A DNA stretch of 10,887 nt. It comes from Alloprevotella tannerae. Lineage in GTDB: Bacteria; Bacteroidota; Bacteroidia; Bacteroidales; Bacteroidaceae. The stretch is taken from NCBI GenBank assembly GCA_015259305.1, contig JABZGO010000045.1, positions 1-10,887 of the forward strand. The letters run 5' to 3'. The notes under the pieces were generated by a model. The model was not told the DNA's origin. It did not search any database and worked only from the letters and a program-made list of their open reading frames with translations. The position numbers and the translations under genes were made by a program. Shown one piece after another: positions 1 through 7,514 of this stretch (positions within the stretch are counted from its first letter, which is position 1; every line of letters starts with the position of its first letter).

Positions 1-151
1 AATTTTCGATGAGCAAACAGGCCCATTGCCAGCGTAGCCCATAGCCCTAAGTCAGAGGAAAGGCCTACTGTGTAAATCCCTTTTCAAGGCCTCCGGCGGC
101 GCCCATCAATGCAAAGACAAGTCTGCCAACAGGCAGTAACCATTCAATCAT
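1..151 (-). pseudogene. Possible frameshifted N-terminus of a membrane protein, running off the left edge
   Basis: An ATG at 151-149 (minus) opens a hydrophobic 28-codon frame (MIEWLLPVGRLVFALMGAAG and 8 more residues) that stops at TAG (67-65). The next frame over is open from just past that point to the window edge and is also hydrophobic (LSSDLGLWATLAMGLFAHRK). Adding one A to the AAAA run at plus 82-86 (TTTT on the plus strand) would join the two into a single membrane-like N-terminus of about 50 residues. This would be a divergently transcribed neighbour of the secreted-protein gene. I do not recognise the family. Chance hydrophobicity in a short stretch is a real alternative, so this is a weak call. 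Confidence 0.15.
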
Positions 152-198
152 AATGCCCAAGTCTCCGATACGGCATGGCTCTCCAAGAGAGTTTTAAC

Positions 199-205
199 GG
201 GGAGG
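199..205 (+). promoter_or_regulatory. Ribosome binding site deciding the start of the secreted-protein gene
   Basis: GGGGAGG lies 11 nt before the ATG at 217. It supports 217 over the in-frame ATG at 175, which would put 14 extra residues in front of an otherwise ordinary signal peptide. Confidence 0.55.
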
Positions 206-216
206 CACGACTTACT

Positions 217-2064
217 ATGATCAAACGACTACGTAAGCACACGTATGCGGCAGCAACCGCACTACTCGTTGTCATGTTCGCACTCTCGCCGTCCGCTCGA
301 GCACAAGCGCCGGGTATGGCCAGGATCATTCTTGAGGCGCACAACGTCTGGGGCGCCGGCCGCGGCTACCAATTGCTCTTGGATGCCGACCACAACCTCT
401 ATGGCGGTGTCATTCCCACCTCCGGACCGATGTGGGACAACAATAATCCGCCGACCGAACTCTTCAAAGACTTTGAGTATAAGATTCCGGCCAATGCAGA
501 TCCCTCAACGACGCCTCAATATATGGTCGTGGATGGTGAAGATTACATAGAAATACCGGCCGGCATCTACGATTTCTGCATCGTAGCGCCACAGGCCGAT
601 CAGAAAGTATGGATTGCCGGCGACGCCGACGGAACGACCAGAGGTGACGACTGCGAGTTTGAGGCAGGCAAGACCTATCGCTTTACGATGCATATCGTGC
701 AAAGTGCCAAAAACGACGGCGCGAGGCTAACGATCACCGAGAACGGCGAGCCGGCTAAGTTTAATCTTTGGGTTGGCGATACGCAGGTGACGGCTGAAAA
801 CTTTAAGAGCGTGCCCGTCACGGATGGCACAGCTCAATATGATCCGCTCTCCAAGCGCCTCTTCTTGGAGAATGCCATTATCAGTCCTACGGGTGAAGGT
901 GAGGGCCTCAAGTCGAAGATTGACGGCTTGGCTATTTATGCGGACGGCTTAAATGTAATTACGGCGACTTCTGCCACCGCCCTCCAAAATGAAGCTCCCC
1001 ACTTTACCGTAGCAGGCGACGGAAGAATCATCCTTTCCGGCAAGAGCTTTGGTTTCTATACGGCGCCGGGCAGTGCTGTGACGCTCAAAGGGTGTGTGAT
1101 CGATTGCGACGGCTCTTTCGGCTCTGACAACGATGGCGCAGAGGTCAATGTCAGCAGTGCCACGATCAAGGCAAAGGGTAAGGATAAAGCGACGATGTGT
1201 GGCCTGAAAAAATTCACGCTCGAAAGAAGCTTCATCGTGAAGCCCGAAGGTGCCGATTATGATGCTTCGCTGCTTGGTGTGGCGCTCAATGGGCAGTTGG
1301 TGACCGACTCTGTCGTGATCGAAGCTGAAGCTGTGACCGATTTCGGTTTGGCGATATCGGGTGTGAAACTTACTTCGGCCAATTACAAAGATATTTTCGA
1401 ATTTCCCGGCGTGAGTGGAAACGTGAGCTTCGATCCGGAAAATAAGGTGCTTACCTTGCAGGATGTTGTCATCAACGCAGAGGACTACAATGCGATTACA
1501 TCGACCATTGACGACTTGACTATTAAGGTTCTTGGTTCAAACGCGCTATCGTCAAAATATACAACGATCAGTTTGGCTGCACAGACGACGATTACCGGCG
1601 GCGGTACGCTTTACGTGAAAAGCGATCGCGACTGCGCACTTTATGCCAATGGGGTAGACCTCGCTATTGATAATTGCCAGGTGAACGCCGAGAGTAGTAC
1701 GTATGCTATTGCCGGAAGCGACGGCACGCGAGAAACGCTGACGATCAATAATGCGACGGTGACGGCGGAAGGAAAAGAGAATGGCTCTATCTGCGATTTC
1801 GCCAATGTTATGCTGGTGGGCTGCGACATCATCCAGCCCGCGGGAGCAGCATTCGATTCTTCATTACACGGCATTGCGCTCAACGGCGCAATCGTCACGA
1901 GCAAAGTGATCATTGGCGACCCGTCAAGCATTCAAGCGCCGGTCATCGACGTTGCGGCAAAGCGAGGCGTCTATACGCTCAGTGGCGTGCAACTTAAAAC
2001 CGATGTGAAAGATCTGCCGAAGGGCATCTACGTTGTGAATGGTAAGAAGATGGTGAAGAAATAA
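217..2064 (+). CDS. Secreted protein: gingipain HA2-like domain plus two beta-solenoid-type repeats and a sorting-type C-terminus
   Basis: The protein has 615 residues from this start. Residues 1-29 form a classical signal peptide: basic MIKRLRKH, a hydrophobic core, then cleavage after ARA. Residues about 33-176 closely resemble, from memory, the HA2/HbR (DUF2436-type) adhesin domain of P. gingivalis Kgp, RgpA and HagA: N-V-W-G, then G-Y-Q-x-L-L-D-A-D-H-N, V-I-P-x-(S/T)-G-P, F-E-Y-x-I-P-A-N-A-D-P, and a W-I-A-G-D / F-E-A-G-K-x-Y-x-F-T-M ending. In gingipains this domain is linked to hemoglobin and heme binding. Residues about 182-372 and 376-570 are two diverged copies of a module of about 198 residues, rich in short beta strands. 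Both contain x-D-P-x-x-K-x-L-x-L and end in P-x-G-A-x-(Y/F)-D-x-S-L-x-G-(V/I)-A-L-N-G. Such repeats occur in many Bacteroidales surface proteins and look like a right-handed beta helix. The end (GVYTLSG...LPKGIYVVNGKKMVKK) resembles the tail of type A type IX secretion sorting domains. The protein is therefore likely exported and surface-attached or released. No protease domain is present. It is a single-gene unit with its own terminator. Ligand is unknown; heme binding is inference. Confidence 0.85.
   Translation: MIKRLRKHTYAAATALLVVMFALSPSARAQAPGMARIILEAHNVWGAGRGYQLLLDADHNLYGGVIPTSGPMWDNNNPPTELFKDFEYKIPANADPSTTPQYMVVDGEDYIEIPAGIYDFCIVAPQADQKVWIAGDADGTTRGDDCEFEAGKTYRFTMHIVQSAKNDGARLTITENGEPAKFNLWVGDTQVTAENFKSVPVTDGTAQYDPLSKRLFLENAIISPTGEGEGLKSKIDGLAIYADGLNVITATSATALQNEAPHFTVAGDGRIILSGKSFGFYTAPGSAVTLKGCVIDCDGSFGSDNDGAEVNVSSATIKAKGKDKATMCGLKKFTLERSFIVKPEGADYDASLLGVALNGQLVTDSVVIEAEAVTDFGLAISGVKLTSANYKDIFEFPGVSGNVSFDPENKVLTLQDVVINAEDYNAITSTIDDLTIKVLGSNALSSKYTTISLAAQTTITGGGTLYVKSDRDCALYANGVDLAIDNCQVNAESSTYAIAGSDGTRETLTINNATVTAEGKENGSICDFANVMLVGCDIIQPAGAAFDSSLHGIALNGAIVTSKVIIGDPSSIQAPVIDVAAKRGVYTLSGVQLKTDVKDLPKGIYVVNGKKMVKK
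760..1926 (+). repeat. Two-copy protein-level repeat inside the secreted-protein gene
   Basis: Copy 1 covers about 760-1335 and copy 2 about 1342-1926. Landmarks recur at a spacing of 197-199 codons: YDP/FDP before K-x-L-x-L, M-C-G-L versus I-C-D-F, and GVALNG versus GIALNG. The copies are well diverged at DNA level, so this is an old duplication and not a recombination-prone recent one. Confidence 0.75.
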
Positions 2065-2078
2065 TTGAGTCGAAAACG

Positions 2079-2100
2079 GTCCGGGATTAGCCATCCGGAC
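2079..2100 (+). repeat. Small inverted repeat after the secreted-protein gene
   Basis: GTCCGG (2079-2084) and CCGGAC (2095-2100) form a 6-bp stem with a 10-nt loop. No T-run follows, so it is not a terminator by itself. It sits just upstream of the real terminator and may protect the 3' end of the transcript. Confidence 0.4.
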
Positions 2101-2110
2101 AGACGAATAA

Positions 2111-2153
2111 GCCTTCCGCTCTCTATGCGTGAGGGGCGGGAGGCTTTCATTTT
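2111..2153 (+). terminator. Rho-independent terminator of the secreted-protein gene
   Basis: Arm 2111-2123 (GCCTTCCGCTCTC) pairs with 2131-2144 (GAGGGGCGGGAGGC), with two G-T pairs and one bulged G, around the loop TATGCGT. The T-rich run TTTCATTTT follows at 2145-2153. It lies 46 nt after the stop codon at 2062-2064. Confidence 0.8.
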
Positions 2154-2236
2154 GGGCGCGTTGCGTAGGATTTTATACTTGAGCGCGGCGAACGGCAGCG
2201 CTGATACAAAGCCGGACGCCGGCCGAACAGACTGTC

Positions 2237-2244
2237 TAACTTTG
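2237..2244 (+). promoter_or_regulatory. Possible upstream -7 box for typA
   Basis: TAACTTTG fits the Bacteroidetes -7 consensus TAnnTTTG and is identical to the better-placed box 73 nt downstream. No TTTG-like -33 element is visible at the right distance, so it may be chance. Confidence 0.2.
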
Positions 2245-2286
2245 CCGGCAAAAGCTGTTAAAGCCCGAAATGAGCCGACAACTTAC

Positions 2287-2317
2287 TTCGCTGTTTCTTT
2301 CATTTTCAGTAACTTTG
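2287..2317 (+). promoter_or_regulatory. Promoter of typA
   Basis: The -7 box TAACTTTG (2310-2317) is a full match to TAnnTTTG. A -33-like TTCG (one mismatch to TTTG) lies at 2287-2290, exactly 19 nt upstream, the spacing preferred by the primary sigma factor of Bacteroidetes. Transcription would start near 2323-2325, leaving a leader of about 20 nt that includes AAAGG (2328-2332) before the ATG at 2346. Confidence 0.7.
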
Positions 2318-2345
2318 TAGCCGATATAAAGGTATAAAAAGTTAC

Positions 2346-4151
2346 ATGCAAGACATTAGAAACATTGCAATCATTGCCCACGTAGACCACGGGAAAACGA
2401 CGCTCGTGGATAAGATGTTAATGGCCGGGCATCTTTTTCGCGAAAACCAACAGACCGGAGAACTTATATTAGACAATAATGAATTGGAGCGTGAACGAGG
2501 CATTACGATCCTCTCCAAAAACGTTTCTATCAACTATAAAGACACTAAAATCAACATCATAGACACGCCGGGCCACTCTGACTTCGGCGGCGAGGTAGAG
2601 CGTGTTTTGAATATGGCCGATGGCTGTTTGCTTTTGGTCGACGCTTTTGAAGGACCGATGCCGCAGACGCGCTTCGTCTTGCAGAAGGCTTTGCAGATCG
2701 GCTTGAAGCCTATGGTCGTTGTCAATAAGGTGGACAAACCTAATTGCCGCCCCGAAGAGGTTTATGAGATGGTCTTCGACCTGATGTGCGATCTTAACGC
2801 TACGGAGGAGCAGCTTGATTTCCCCGTAGTCTATGGCTCGGCGAAAAACAACTGGATGGGCGAGGACTGGCAGCAGCCTACGGAGGATATTACTTACTTG
2901 CTCGATACGATTGTCGATACGATCCCGGCGCCGCCGACGAATGAGGGGACGCTGCAAATGCTGATCACTTCGCTCGACTACTCTAATTATACGGGCCGCA
3001 TCGCTGTGGGGCGCGTGCATCGCGGAGTGATTAAAGACGGGACTAATATTACGATCGCTCATCGCGATGGGTCGATGGAGAAGGTCAAGATCAAAGAGTT
3101 GGATACCTTTGAGGGAATGGGGCGCAGCAGGGTCGAAAGCGTAAGTTGTGGCGACATTTGCGCCGTTATCGGCTTAGAAAATTTTGAGATCGGCGATACG
3201 ATTTGCGACTTTGATAGTCCGGAGCCGCTGGCGCCTATTGCCATTGATGAGCCTACTATGTCTATGCTCTTCACGATCAATGATTCGCCGTTTTTTGGTA
3301 AGGAGGGCAAATATTGCACTTCGCGCCACATCAACGATCGCCTGCAACACGAGTTGGAAAAAGATCTTGCGCTGCGCATCGAGCAGCCTTCGCCCGACAA
3401 ATGGATTGTTTCCGGGCGCGGCGTGCTTCATCTGTCCGTCTTGATCGAGACGATGCGCCGCGAAGGTTATGAGTTGCAAGTAGGGCAGCCGCAAGTAATT
3501 TATAAAGAGATTGACGGCGTGCGCTGCGAACCTATCGAAGAGTTGACCGTCAACGTCCCCGAAGAGTTTGCCTCTAAGATGATTGATATGGTCACGCGCC
3601 GTAAGGGCGAAATGACCTCTATGCAAAACTTGGGCGACCGCGTGGATATAGAATTTGAAATACCTTCGCGCGGTATTATCGGACTTCGCACGAACGTCTT
3701 GACCGCCAGTCAGGGCGAGGCTATTATGGCGCACCGCTTCAAAGCTTATCAGCCTTTTAAAGGCGAACTCCAGCGCCGCACCAACGGCTCTATGATCGCA
3801 ATGGAAACGGGTACGGTCTTCGCTTATGCGCTCGACAAACTTCAGGATCGCGGTCGCTTCTTCGTTTCGCCACAGGATGAGGTCTATGCGGGCCAAGTCG
3901 TGGGCGAACACGTACACGAAAAGGATTTGGTTGTCAACGTTACGAAGGCCAAACAGCTTACGAACGTTCGCGCCAGCGGTACGGACGATAAAGCGCGCAT
4001 CATTCCGCCGCTGATTTTCTCCTTGGAAGAGGCTTTGGAATACATTAAAGAAGATGAGTATGTCGAAGTGACGCCCAAGAGTATGCGTATGCGCAAAATC
4101 ATTCTCGATCACCTTGTGCGCAAACGCAGCAACAAGAGCGAGGAGGAATAA
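2346..4151 (+). CDS. typA: Ribosome-associated translational GTPase TypA/BipA
   Basis: TypA/BipA is a cytoplasmic GTPase related to EF-G that binds the 70S ribosome and supports 50S assembly and growth under stress such as cold. The GTPase motifs are all present: G1 AHVDHGKT (residues 11-18), G2 RGITI (51-55), G3 DTPGH (73-77), G4 NKVD (127-130) and G5 GSAK (164-167). Then follow a beta-barrel domain II (about 205-290), EF-G-like domains III and V (about 300-475, with the S-G-R-G-x-L-H-L motif and P-S-R-G-I-I-G-L-R), and the BipA-specific C-terminal domain (about 480-601). The length of 601 residues is normal (E. coli about 607). The start gives the expected N-terminus, five residues before the first beta strand. 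The fumarate hydratase gene follows after 84 nt without a terminator, so the two are probably co-transcribed. Confidence 0.98.
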   Translation: MQDIRNIAIIAHVDHGKTTLVDKMLMAGHLFRENQQTGELILDNNELERERGITILSKNVSINYKDTKINIIDTPGHSDFGGEVERVLNMADGCLLLVDAFEGPMPQTRFVLQKALQIGLKPMVVVNKVDKPNCRPEEVYEMVFDLMCDLNATEEQLDFPVVYGSAKNNWMGEDWQQPTEDITYLLDTIVDTIPAPPTNEGTLQMLITSLDYSNYTGRIAVGRVHRGVIKDGTNITIAHRDGSMEKVKIKELDTFEGMGRSRVESVSCGDICAVIGLENFEIGDTICDFDSPEPLAPIAIDEPTMSMLFTINDSPFFGKEGKYCTSRHINDRLQHELEKDLALRIEQPSPDKWIVSGRGVLHLSVLIETMRREGYELQVGQPQVIYKEIDGVRCEPIEELTVNVPEEFASKMIDMVTRRKGEMTSMQNLGDRVDIEFEIPSRGIIGLRTNVLTASQGEAIMAHRFKAYQPFKGELQRRTNGSMIAMETGTVFAYALDKLQDRGRFFVSPQDEVYAGQVVGEHVHEKDLVVNVTKAKQLTNVRASGTDDKARIIPPLIFSLEEALEYIKEDEYVEVTPKSMRMRKIILDHLVRKRSNKSEEE

Positions 4152-4235
4152 AGCCCGCGTGCTCGTAAAAAGCAGCTTGCGCCTACACCGACCTTTACAA
4201 ACAACGAACATAACATACATAATACACATACAACT

Positions 4236-5876
4236 ATGGCACAAACTCCCGAGTTCAAGTACGCCCCGATGTTTCAGTTGGGCAAAGATGAGACGGAGTA
4301 TTATTTACTCACCAAAGACTACGTCAGCGTAAGCGAGTTTGAAGGCAAGCCGATGCTCAAAGTAGCGCCCGAAGGTTTGACCACCCTCATTCGCCACGCT
4401 TTTAGAGATGTAGCCTTTATGCTCCGCCGCGAGCACAACGAGCAAGTGGCCAAAGCGCTCACCGATCCTGAGGCTTCCGACAACGACAAGTATGTCGCAC
4501 TGACTTTCTTGCGTAATGCTGAAGTCGCGGCTAAGGGCCAGCTTCCTTTCTGCCAAGATACCGGCACGGCCATCATTCACGGAGACAAAGGTCAGCAGGT
4601 GTGGACCGAGGGCGACGATGCGGAGGCGATTTCGCGCGGCGTTTATGAGACGTACACGCAGGAGAATCTGCGCTATTCGCAGAATGCGCCGCTCAATATG
4701 TATGATGAGGTAAACACGCGCTGCAACTTGCCGGCACAAATCGATATCGAAGCCGGAAAAGGCGACGAATACCATTTCCTTTGCGTGATGAAAGGCGGCG
4801 GTTCAGCCAACAAAACTTATTTCTATCAAGAGACGAAGGCCGTTTTGAACCCCGGCACGCTCAAGCCCTACCTCGTAGAGAAAATGCGCAGTTTAGGCAC
4901 GGCTGCTTGCCCGCCTTACCATATCGCTTTTGTCATTGGCGGTACGTCGGCAGAGCGCAACCTCTTGACGGTGAAACTGGCTTCTACGCATTATTATGAC
5001 GGACTCCCGACAACGGGCGACGAGACCGGCCGCGCTTTCCGCGATGTAGAATTAGAAAAAGAACTGCTCCGCGAAGCGCACAACATCGGCTTCGGCGCAC
5101 AATTTGGCGGCAAGTATTTCGCCCACGATGTTCGCGTCGTTCGTCTGCCGCGCCACGGTGCAAGTTGCCCGATCGGTATGGGCGTAAGTTGCTCAGCCGA
5201 TAGAAACATCAAGTGTAAGATCAACAAAGACGGCCTTTGGATCGAGCGTCTCGACGATAATCCGGCGCGTTTGATCCCCGAATCTTTACGCGAAGCCGGC
5301 GAAGGCGGTGGCGTAAAAGTAGACCTCAATCGTCCGATGAAGGAAGTCTTGGCCCAACTCACGCAGTTCCCCGTCAGCACACGCCTGAGTCTGAGCGGTA
5401 CGATCATTGTGGCGCGCGACATCGCCCACGCCAAGATCAAAGAACGCCTGGATCGCGGCGAAGACATCCCTCAATATCTCAAAGATCACCCCGTACTCTA
5501 CGCCGGACCGGCTAAGACGCCGAAGGGAATGCCTTGCGGCTCCATGGGGCCGACTACGGCTAATCGTATGGACCCGTATGTCGATCTTTTCCAAAGCAAG
5601 GGTGGCTCACTGCTTATGATTGCTAAGGGCAACCGCACGCAAGCCGTGACAGATGCCTGCCGGAAACACGGCGGCTTCTACTTGGGCTCGATTGGCGGGC
5701 CGGCGGCCGTTTTGTCGCAACATAGCATCCGCAGTATAGAATGCGTAGAATATCCCGAATTAGGAATGGAAGCGGTTTGGAAGATTGAAGTAGAAGACTT
5801 CCCTGCCTTTATCCTCGTGGACGACAAAGGCAATGACTTCTTTAAACAATTGAAGCCCAATTGCTTCTTGGCTTAA
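4236..5876 (+). CDS. fumA: Fumarate hydratase class I, iron-sulfur dependent (fumarase)
   Basis: This enzyme interconverts fumarate and (S)-malate in the cytoplasm. In Bacteroidales it serves the reductive branch that feeds fumarate respiration and succinate or propionate formation. It is the oxygen-sensitive homodimeric class I type, with both domains in one chain. The three cysteines that hold the 4Fe-4S cluster are visible at residues 106 (L-P-F-C-Q-D-T-G-T), 225 (G-T-A-A-C-P-P-Y-H) and 319 (V-S-C-S-A-D), matching E. coli FumA 105, 224 and 318. The C-terminal domain (about 350-546) carries the substrate-region motif [14 protein letters not shown] (435-448). The length of 546 is almost that of E. 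coli FumA (548). The 84-nt spacer from typA ends in an A/C-rich, unstructured leader with no clear promoter. A strong terminator follows 35 nt after the stop. Confidence 0.97.
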   Translation: MAQTPEFKYAPMFQLGKDETEYYLLTKDYVSVSEFEGKPMLKVAPEGLTTLIRHAFRDVAFMLRREHNEQVAKALTDPEASDNDKYVALTFLRNAEVAAKGQLPFCQDTGTAIIHGDKGQQVWTEGDDAEAISRGVYETYTQENLRYSQNAPLNMYDEVNTRCNLPAQIDIEAGKGDEYHFLCVMKGGGSANKTYFYQETKAVLNPGTLKPYLVEKMRSLGTAACPPYHIAFVIGGTSAERNLLTVKLASTHYYDGLPTTGDETGRAFRDVELEKELLREAHNIGFGAQFGGKYFAHDVRVVRLPRHGASCPIGMGVSCSADRNIKCKINKDGLWIERLDDNPARLIPESLREAGEGGGVKVDLNRPMKEVLAQLTQFPVSTRLSLSGTIIVARDIAHAKIKERLDRGEDIPQYLKDHPVLYAGPAKTPKGMPCGSMGPTTANRMDPYVDLFQSKGGSLLMIAKGNRTQAVTDACRKHGGFYLGSIGGPAAVLSQHSIRSIECVEYPELGMEAVWKIEVEDFPAFILVDDKGNDFFKQLKPNCFLA

Positions 5877-5911
5877 GCAAACTGAAATAGCGCTAAGGCG
5901 TATATGCATCA

Positions 5912-5948
5912 GGCGGCGAAACGTGTAGGTGTTTCGCCGCCCTTTTTT
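5912..5948 (+). terminator. Strong rho-independent terminator of the typA-fum unit
   Basis: GGCGGCGAAAC (5912-5922) and GTTTCGCCGCC (5931-5941) form a perfect 11-bp stem with an 8-nt loop, followed by C and six Ts (5943-5948). No T-run lies on the other strand, so it acts only on plus-strand transcripts. Confidence 0.95.
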
Positions 5949-6130
5949 ATTCCTTATCAAAAAACAGCTCATCGGTCATTGATAATGAGTTTTAAGGCAA
6001 GGCAACTTTTGGCTGAAGGCTTTGTCTTCGCAGAGAAAGGGCGCATTCAGTAGGCTTTCTTAATACTTGGATTTTTCTTGTACCTTGCTTGCGTCCTTAC
6101 TCTTTTAGTAAATATTTTTCTCTCATCCCG

Positions 6131-6188
6131 CACCCCCTAAAAATTTGCTTAGGTGAAAGTAAAAACTTTCTGCGGTGAAAATTAAAAC
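6131..6188 (+). repeat. Two small hairpins and a pair of near-identical 15-nt direct repeats
   Basis: CCTAA (6136-6140) pairs with TTAGG (6149-6153), extended by CA/TG across a three-C bulge. GAAAGT (6155-6160) pairs with ACTTTC (6165-6170) around AAAA. GGTGAAAGTAAAAAC (6152-6166) and GGTGAAAATTAAAAC (6174-6188) agree at 13 of 15 positions and start 22 bp apart, about two helical turns. This could be an operator-like array or part of a dispersed repeat unit together with the palindrome downstream. Confidence 0.5.
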
Positions 6189-6197
6189 ACTCCCTAT

Positions 6198-6235
6198 GAC
6201 AGGAAAAATTGTCTCCTAAGACAATTTTTCCTGTC
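6198..6235. repeat. Perfect 17-bp inverted repeat with 4-nt loop
   Basis: Left arm GACAGGAAAAATTGTCT (6198-6214), loop CCTA, right arm AGACAATTTTTCCTGTC (6219-6235), with no mismatch. No T-run follows on either side, so it is not a standard terminator. It lies about 256 nt from both flanking units' nearest ends (5941 and 6491). Candidates are a short non-autonomous repeat element, a binding site for a dimeric protein, or a stable hairpin in a small RNA. Confidence 0.75.
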
Positions 6236-6490
6236 TTATAAGAGAATTTCGTGACTTACTATTTGTTGAAAATCAAGATGTTATAAGAGGTTATTTTCTC
6301 TTCTTAGCCGGAAGAGGCTTTCTCTCTCGCTTTTTTCGCTGTAAATATTTTTCATTGTTGCTTGTACGGTGATTGTGACGTTTTTGTTCAATCGAAGAAA
6401 AACTTGGATAGTAGCGTCTTTTTGTAAACTTATGAAGATGGGGTCTCAACGTCGGTCTTCAAATATTTGCTCCGGCTGAGGCGAGGCAAA

Positions 6491-7501
6491 CTAAAAAGGT
6501 TTGAGTATCTTTTTTAATACTCTCAAAACTTGGCGATAGGCGACAAAGAGCGAAAAAGGACGCACAAACAACCAACTTGGCGACCAGCGCAAGCCGCGTG
6601 GCAAGCGCTCCGGACGCATTGCCTGCAAACTTACTTTGAAGGCATTGCGAATCTGTTGATGCGCTTGCGGCGAAAATGCGGACCAATGCCGCTGAAACTG
6701 CAAATACAAGCCTACATAGTTGCGCCAGCAATGCTCCTCACAAGCCATCAAGATGTCAGTGTTTGCTTGATGTTGCTCCAAGAGTGAGCGTAGCGAACGA
6801 TTAGCCGCCAAGAAGTCGAGCCGACGCAGATCAAAGCGGTGCGTGGCCGATGCTTCGTGCTGCCGGTAGAGATATTCGCCCGCCGATACGGCAACTTGCC
6901 GACTCAATAAATAATGTATGCGCGAAGTGTTGTCGTCGCTATAAACCCGACTCGAATCGTCAAAAGGCATACGCAGATACAAGTCGCGCCGCCCCGCATA
7001 CAAACCATTCAGCGTCCAATTGATCGCCGCCCGACAAGCCTCTTCGCCCGTAAAGACCGTATCCGGCGCCGGCCCGTCTTCGCGCTCGGTAGCTTGCGCT
7101 GCGCCGAAACGCACCAATTGCAAGACGATGCAATCGGCCGAAGGGAAGCGCTTCATCGTGCGCGCCAGCTCCTCCAGCGCATCTTCGCCCAAAAGATCAT
7201 CAGCATCGACCATTAAGATCCATTCGCCTTTGGCTCGCGAAAGTGCCACGTTGCGCGCCGCCGCCTGCCCTTGATTCTGATCGAGGCGAATGACCTCCAC
7301 GCGCTTGTCGCGCGCAGCATATTCAGAAAGGATGCTAAGAGAGTCGTCTGTCGACGCATCATCGACACATAAGATCTGTAACTCGTCGACCGATTGGTGC
7401 AAAATGGAATCGAGGCAAGCGCGCAAATAAGGCGCAGCATTGTAAACAGCCACCAACACCGAAAACTTTACTGCCTTGCCGCCCGATTCATCTGGTTCCA
7501 T
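6491..7501 (-). CDS. Family 2 glycosyltransferase
   Basis: The 336-residue protein is a GT-A fold, inverting sugar transferase that adds a sugar from a nucleotide-sugar donor to a growing lipid-linked glycan on the inner face of the cytoplasmic membrane. The family 2 signature is complete: S-V-L-V-A-V-Y-N (residues 14-21), V-D-D-A-S-T-D-D-S (46-54), N-Q-G-Q-A-A-A-R-N (76-84) and the metal-binding D-A-D-D (99-102). A Y-S-D-D segment (187-190) is at the place of the usual acidic catalytic motif, and Y-R-Q-H (212-215) follows as in many Bacteroidetes capsule and LPS transferases. The C-terminal 100 residues are basic and partly amphipathic, suggesting membrane association. It starts 13 nt after the flippase stop and is surely co-transcribed with it. 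Donor and acceptor sugars cannot be read from the sequence. Confidence 0.93.
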   Translation of the reverse strand: MEPDESGGKAVKFSVLVAVYNAAPYLRACLDSILHQSVDELQILCVDDASTDDSLSILSEYAARDKRVEVIRLDQNQGQAAARNVALSRAKGEWILMVDADDLLGEDALEELARTMKRFPSADCIVLQLVRFGAAQATEREDGPAPDTVFTGEEACRAAINWTLNGLYAGRRDLYLRMPFDDSSRVYSDDNTSRIHYLLSRQVAVSAGEYLYRQHEASATHRFDLRRLDFLAANRSLRSLLEQHQANTDILMACEEHCWRNYVGLYLQFQRHWSAFSPQAHQQIRNAFKVSLQAMRPERLPRGLRWSPSWLFVRPFSLFVAYRQVLRVLKKILKPF

Positions 7502-7514
7502 CTTCTATTTCTAT

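Larger units (their letters stand above)
1..216. other. Left-edge region without an intact gene
   Basis: No intact gene is visible. On the plus strand a frame open from the window edge stops at position 36, which could be the last codons of an upstream gene but is too short to judge. Small inverted repeats are present: CTGCC/GGCAG (123-127 and 132-136, loop AACA) and CTCTC/GAGAG (179-183 and 187-191, loop CAA, followed by TTTT). AAGGCCT occurs twice (60-66 and 86-92). No convincing Bacteroidetes promoter (TTTG, 19-21 nt, TAnnTTTG) was found for the plus-strand gene that starts at 217. The minus strand holds a possible broken membrane-protein start, listed separately. Confidence 0.5.
6108..6353 (+). 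repeat. 13-nt direct repeat, two copies
   Basis: GTAAATATTTTTC occurs exactly at 6108-6120 and 6341-6353, 233 nt apart start to start. In A/T-rich DNA a chance match of this length is possible. Confidence 0.4.
5949..6490. other. 542-nt A/T-rich gap between converging genes, no gene found
   Basis: The stretch lies between the 3' ends of the fumarase gene (plus) and the glycosyltransferase gene (minus). It is visibly richer in A and T than its flanks. No open frame of useful length starts here on either strand; the longest I found are 15 codons (plus, from 6432) and 24 codons (minus, from 6354), with no supporting signals. No full TAnnTTTG promoter box was found on either strand. It holds the perfect palindrome at 6198-6235, two smaller hairpins and a pair of direct repeats at 6131-6188, the 13-nt repeat GTAAATATTTTTC twice, and TTATAAGAG twice (6236-6244 and 6281-6289). 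A weak stem, TTTGC/GCAAA (6466-6470 and 6486-6490), lies right after the glycosyltransferase stop but lacks a T-run. Confidence 0.7.

Noticed and set aside
175..216. Upstream in-frame start of the secreted-protein gene
   Set aside because: It would add 14 residues in front of a normal signal peptide; the start at 217 has the GGGGAGG ribosome binding site.
2065..2337. 90-codon plus frame between the secreted-protein gene and typA
   Set aside because: It runs straight through the terminator at 2111-2153 and the typA promoter and shows no protein-like pattern.
3174..4244. Long open frame (356 codons) on the minus strand across typA
   Set aside because: It is fully antisense to an unmistakable TypA gene, has no recognisable motif, and long antisense frames are common opposite G/C-rich, codon-biased genes.
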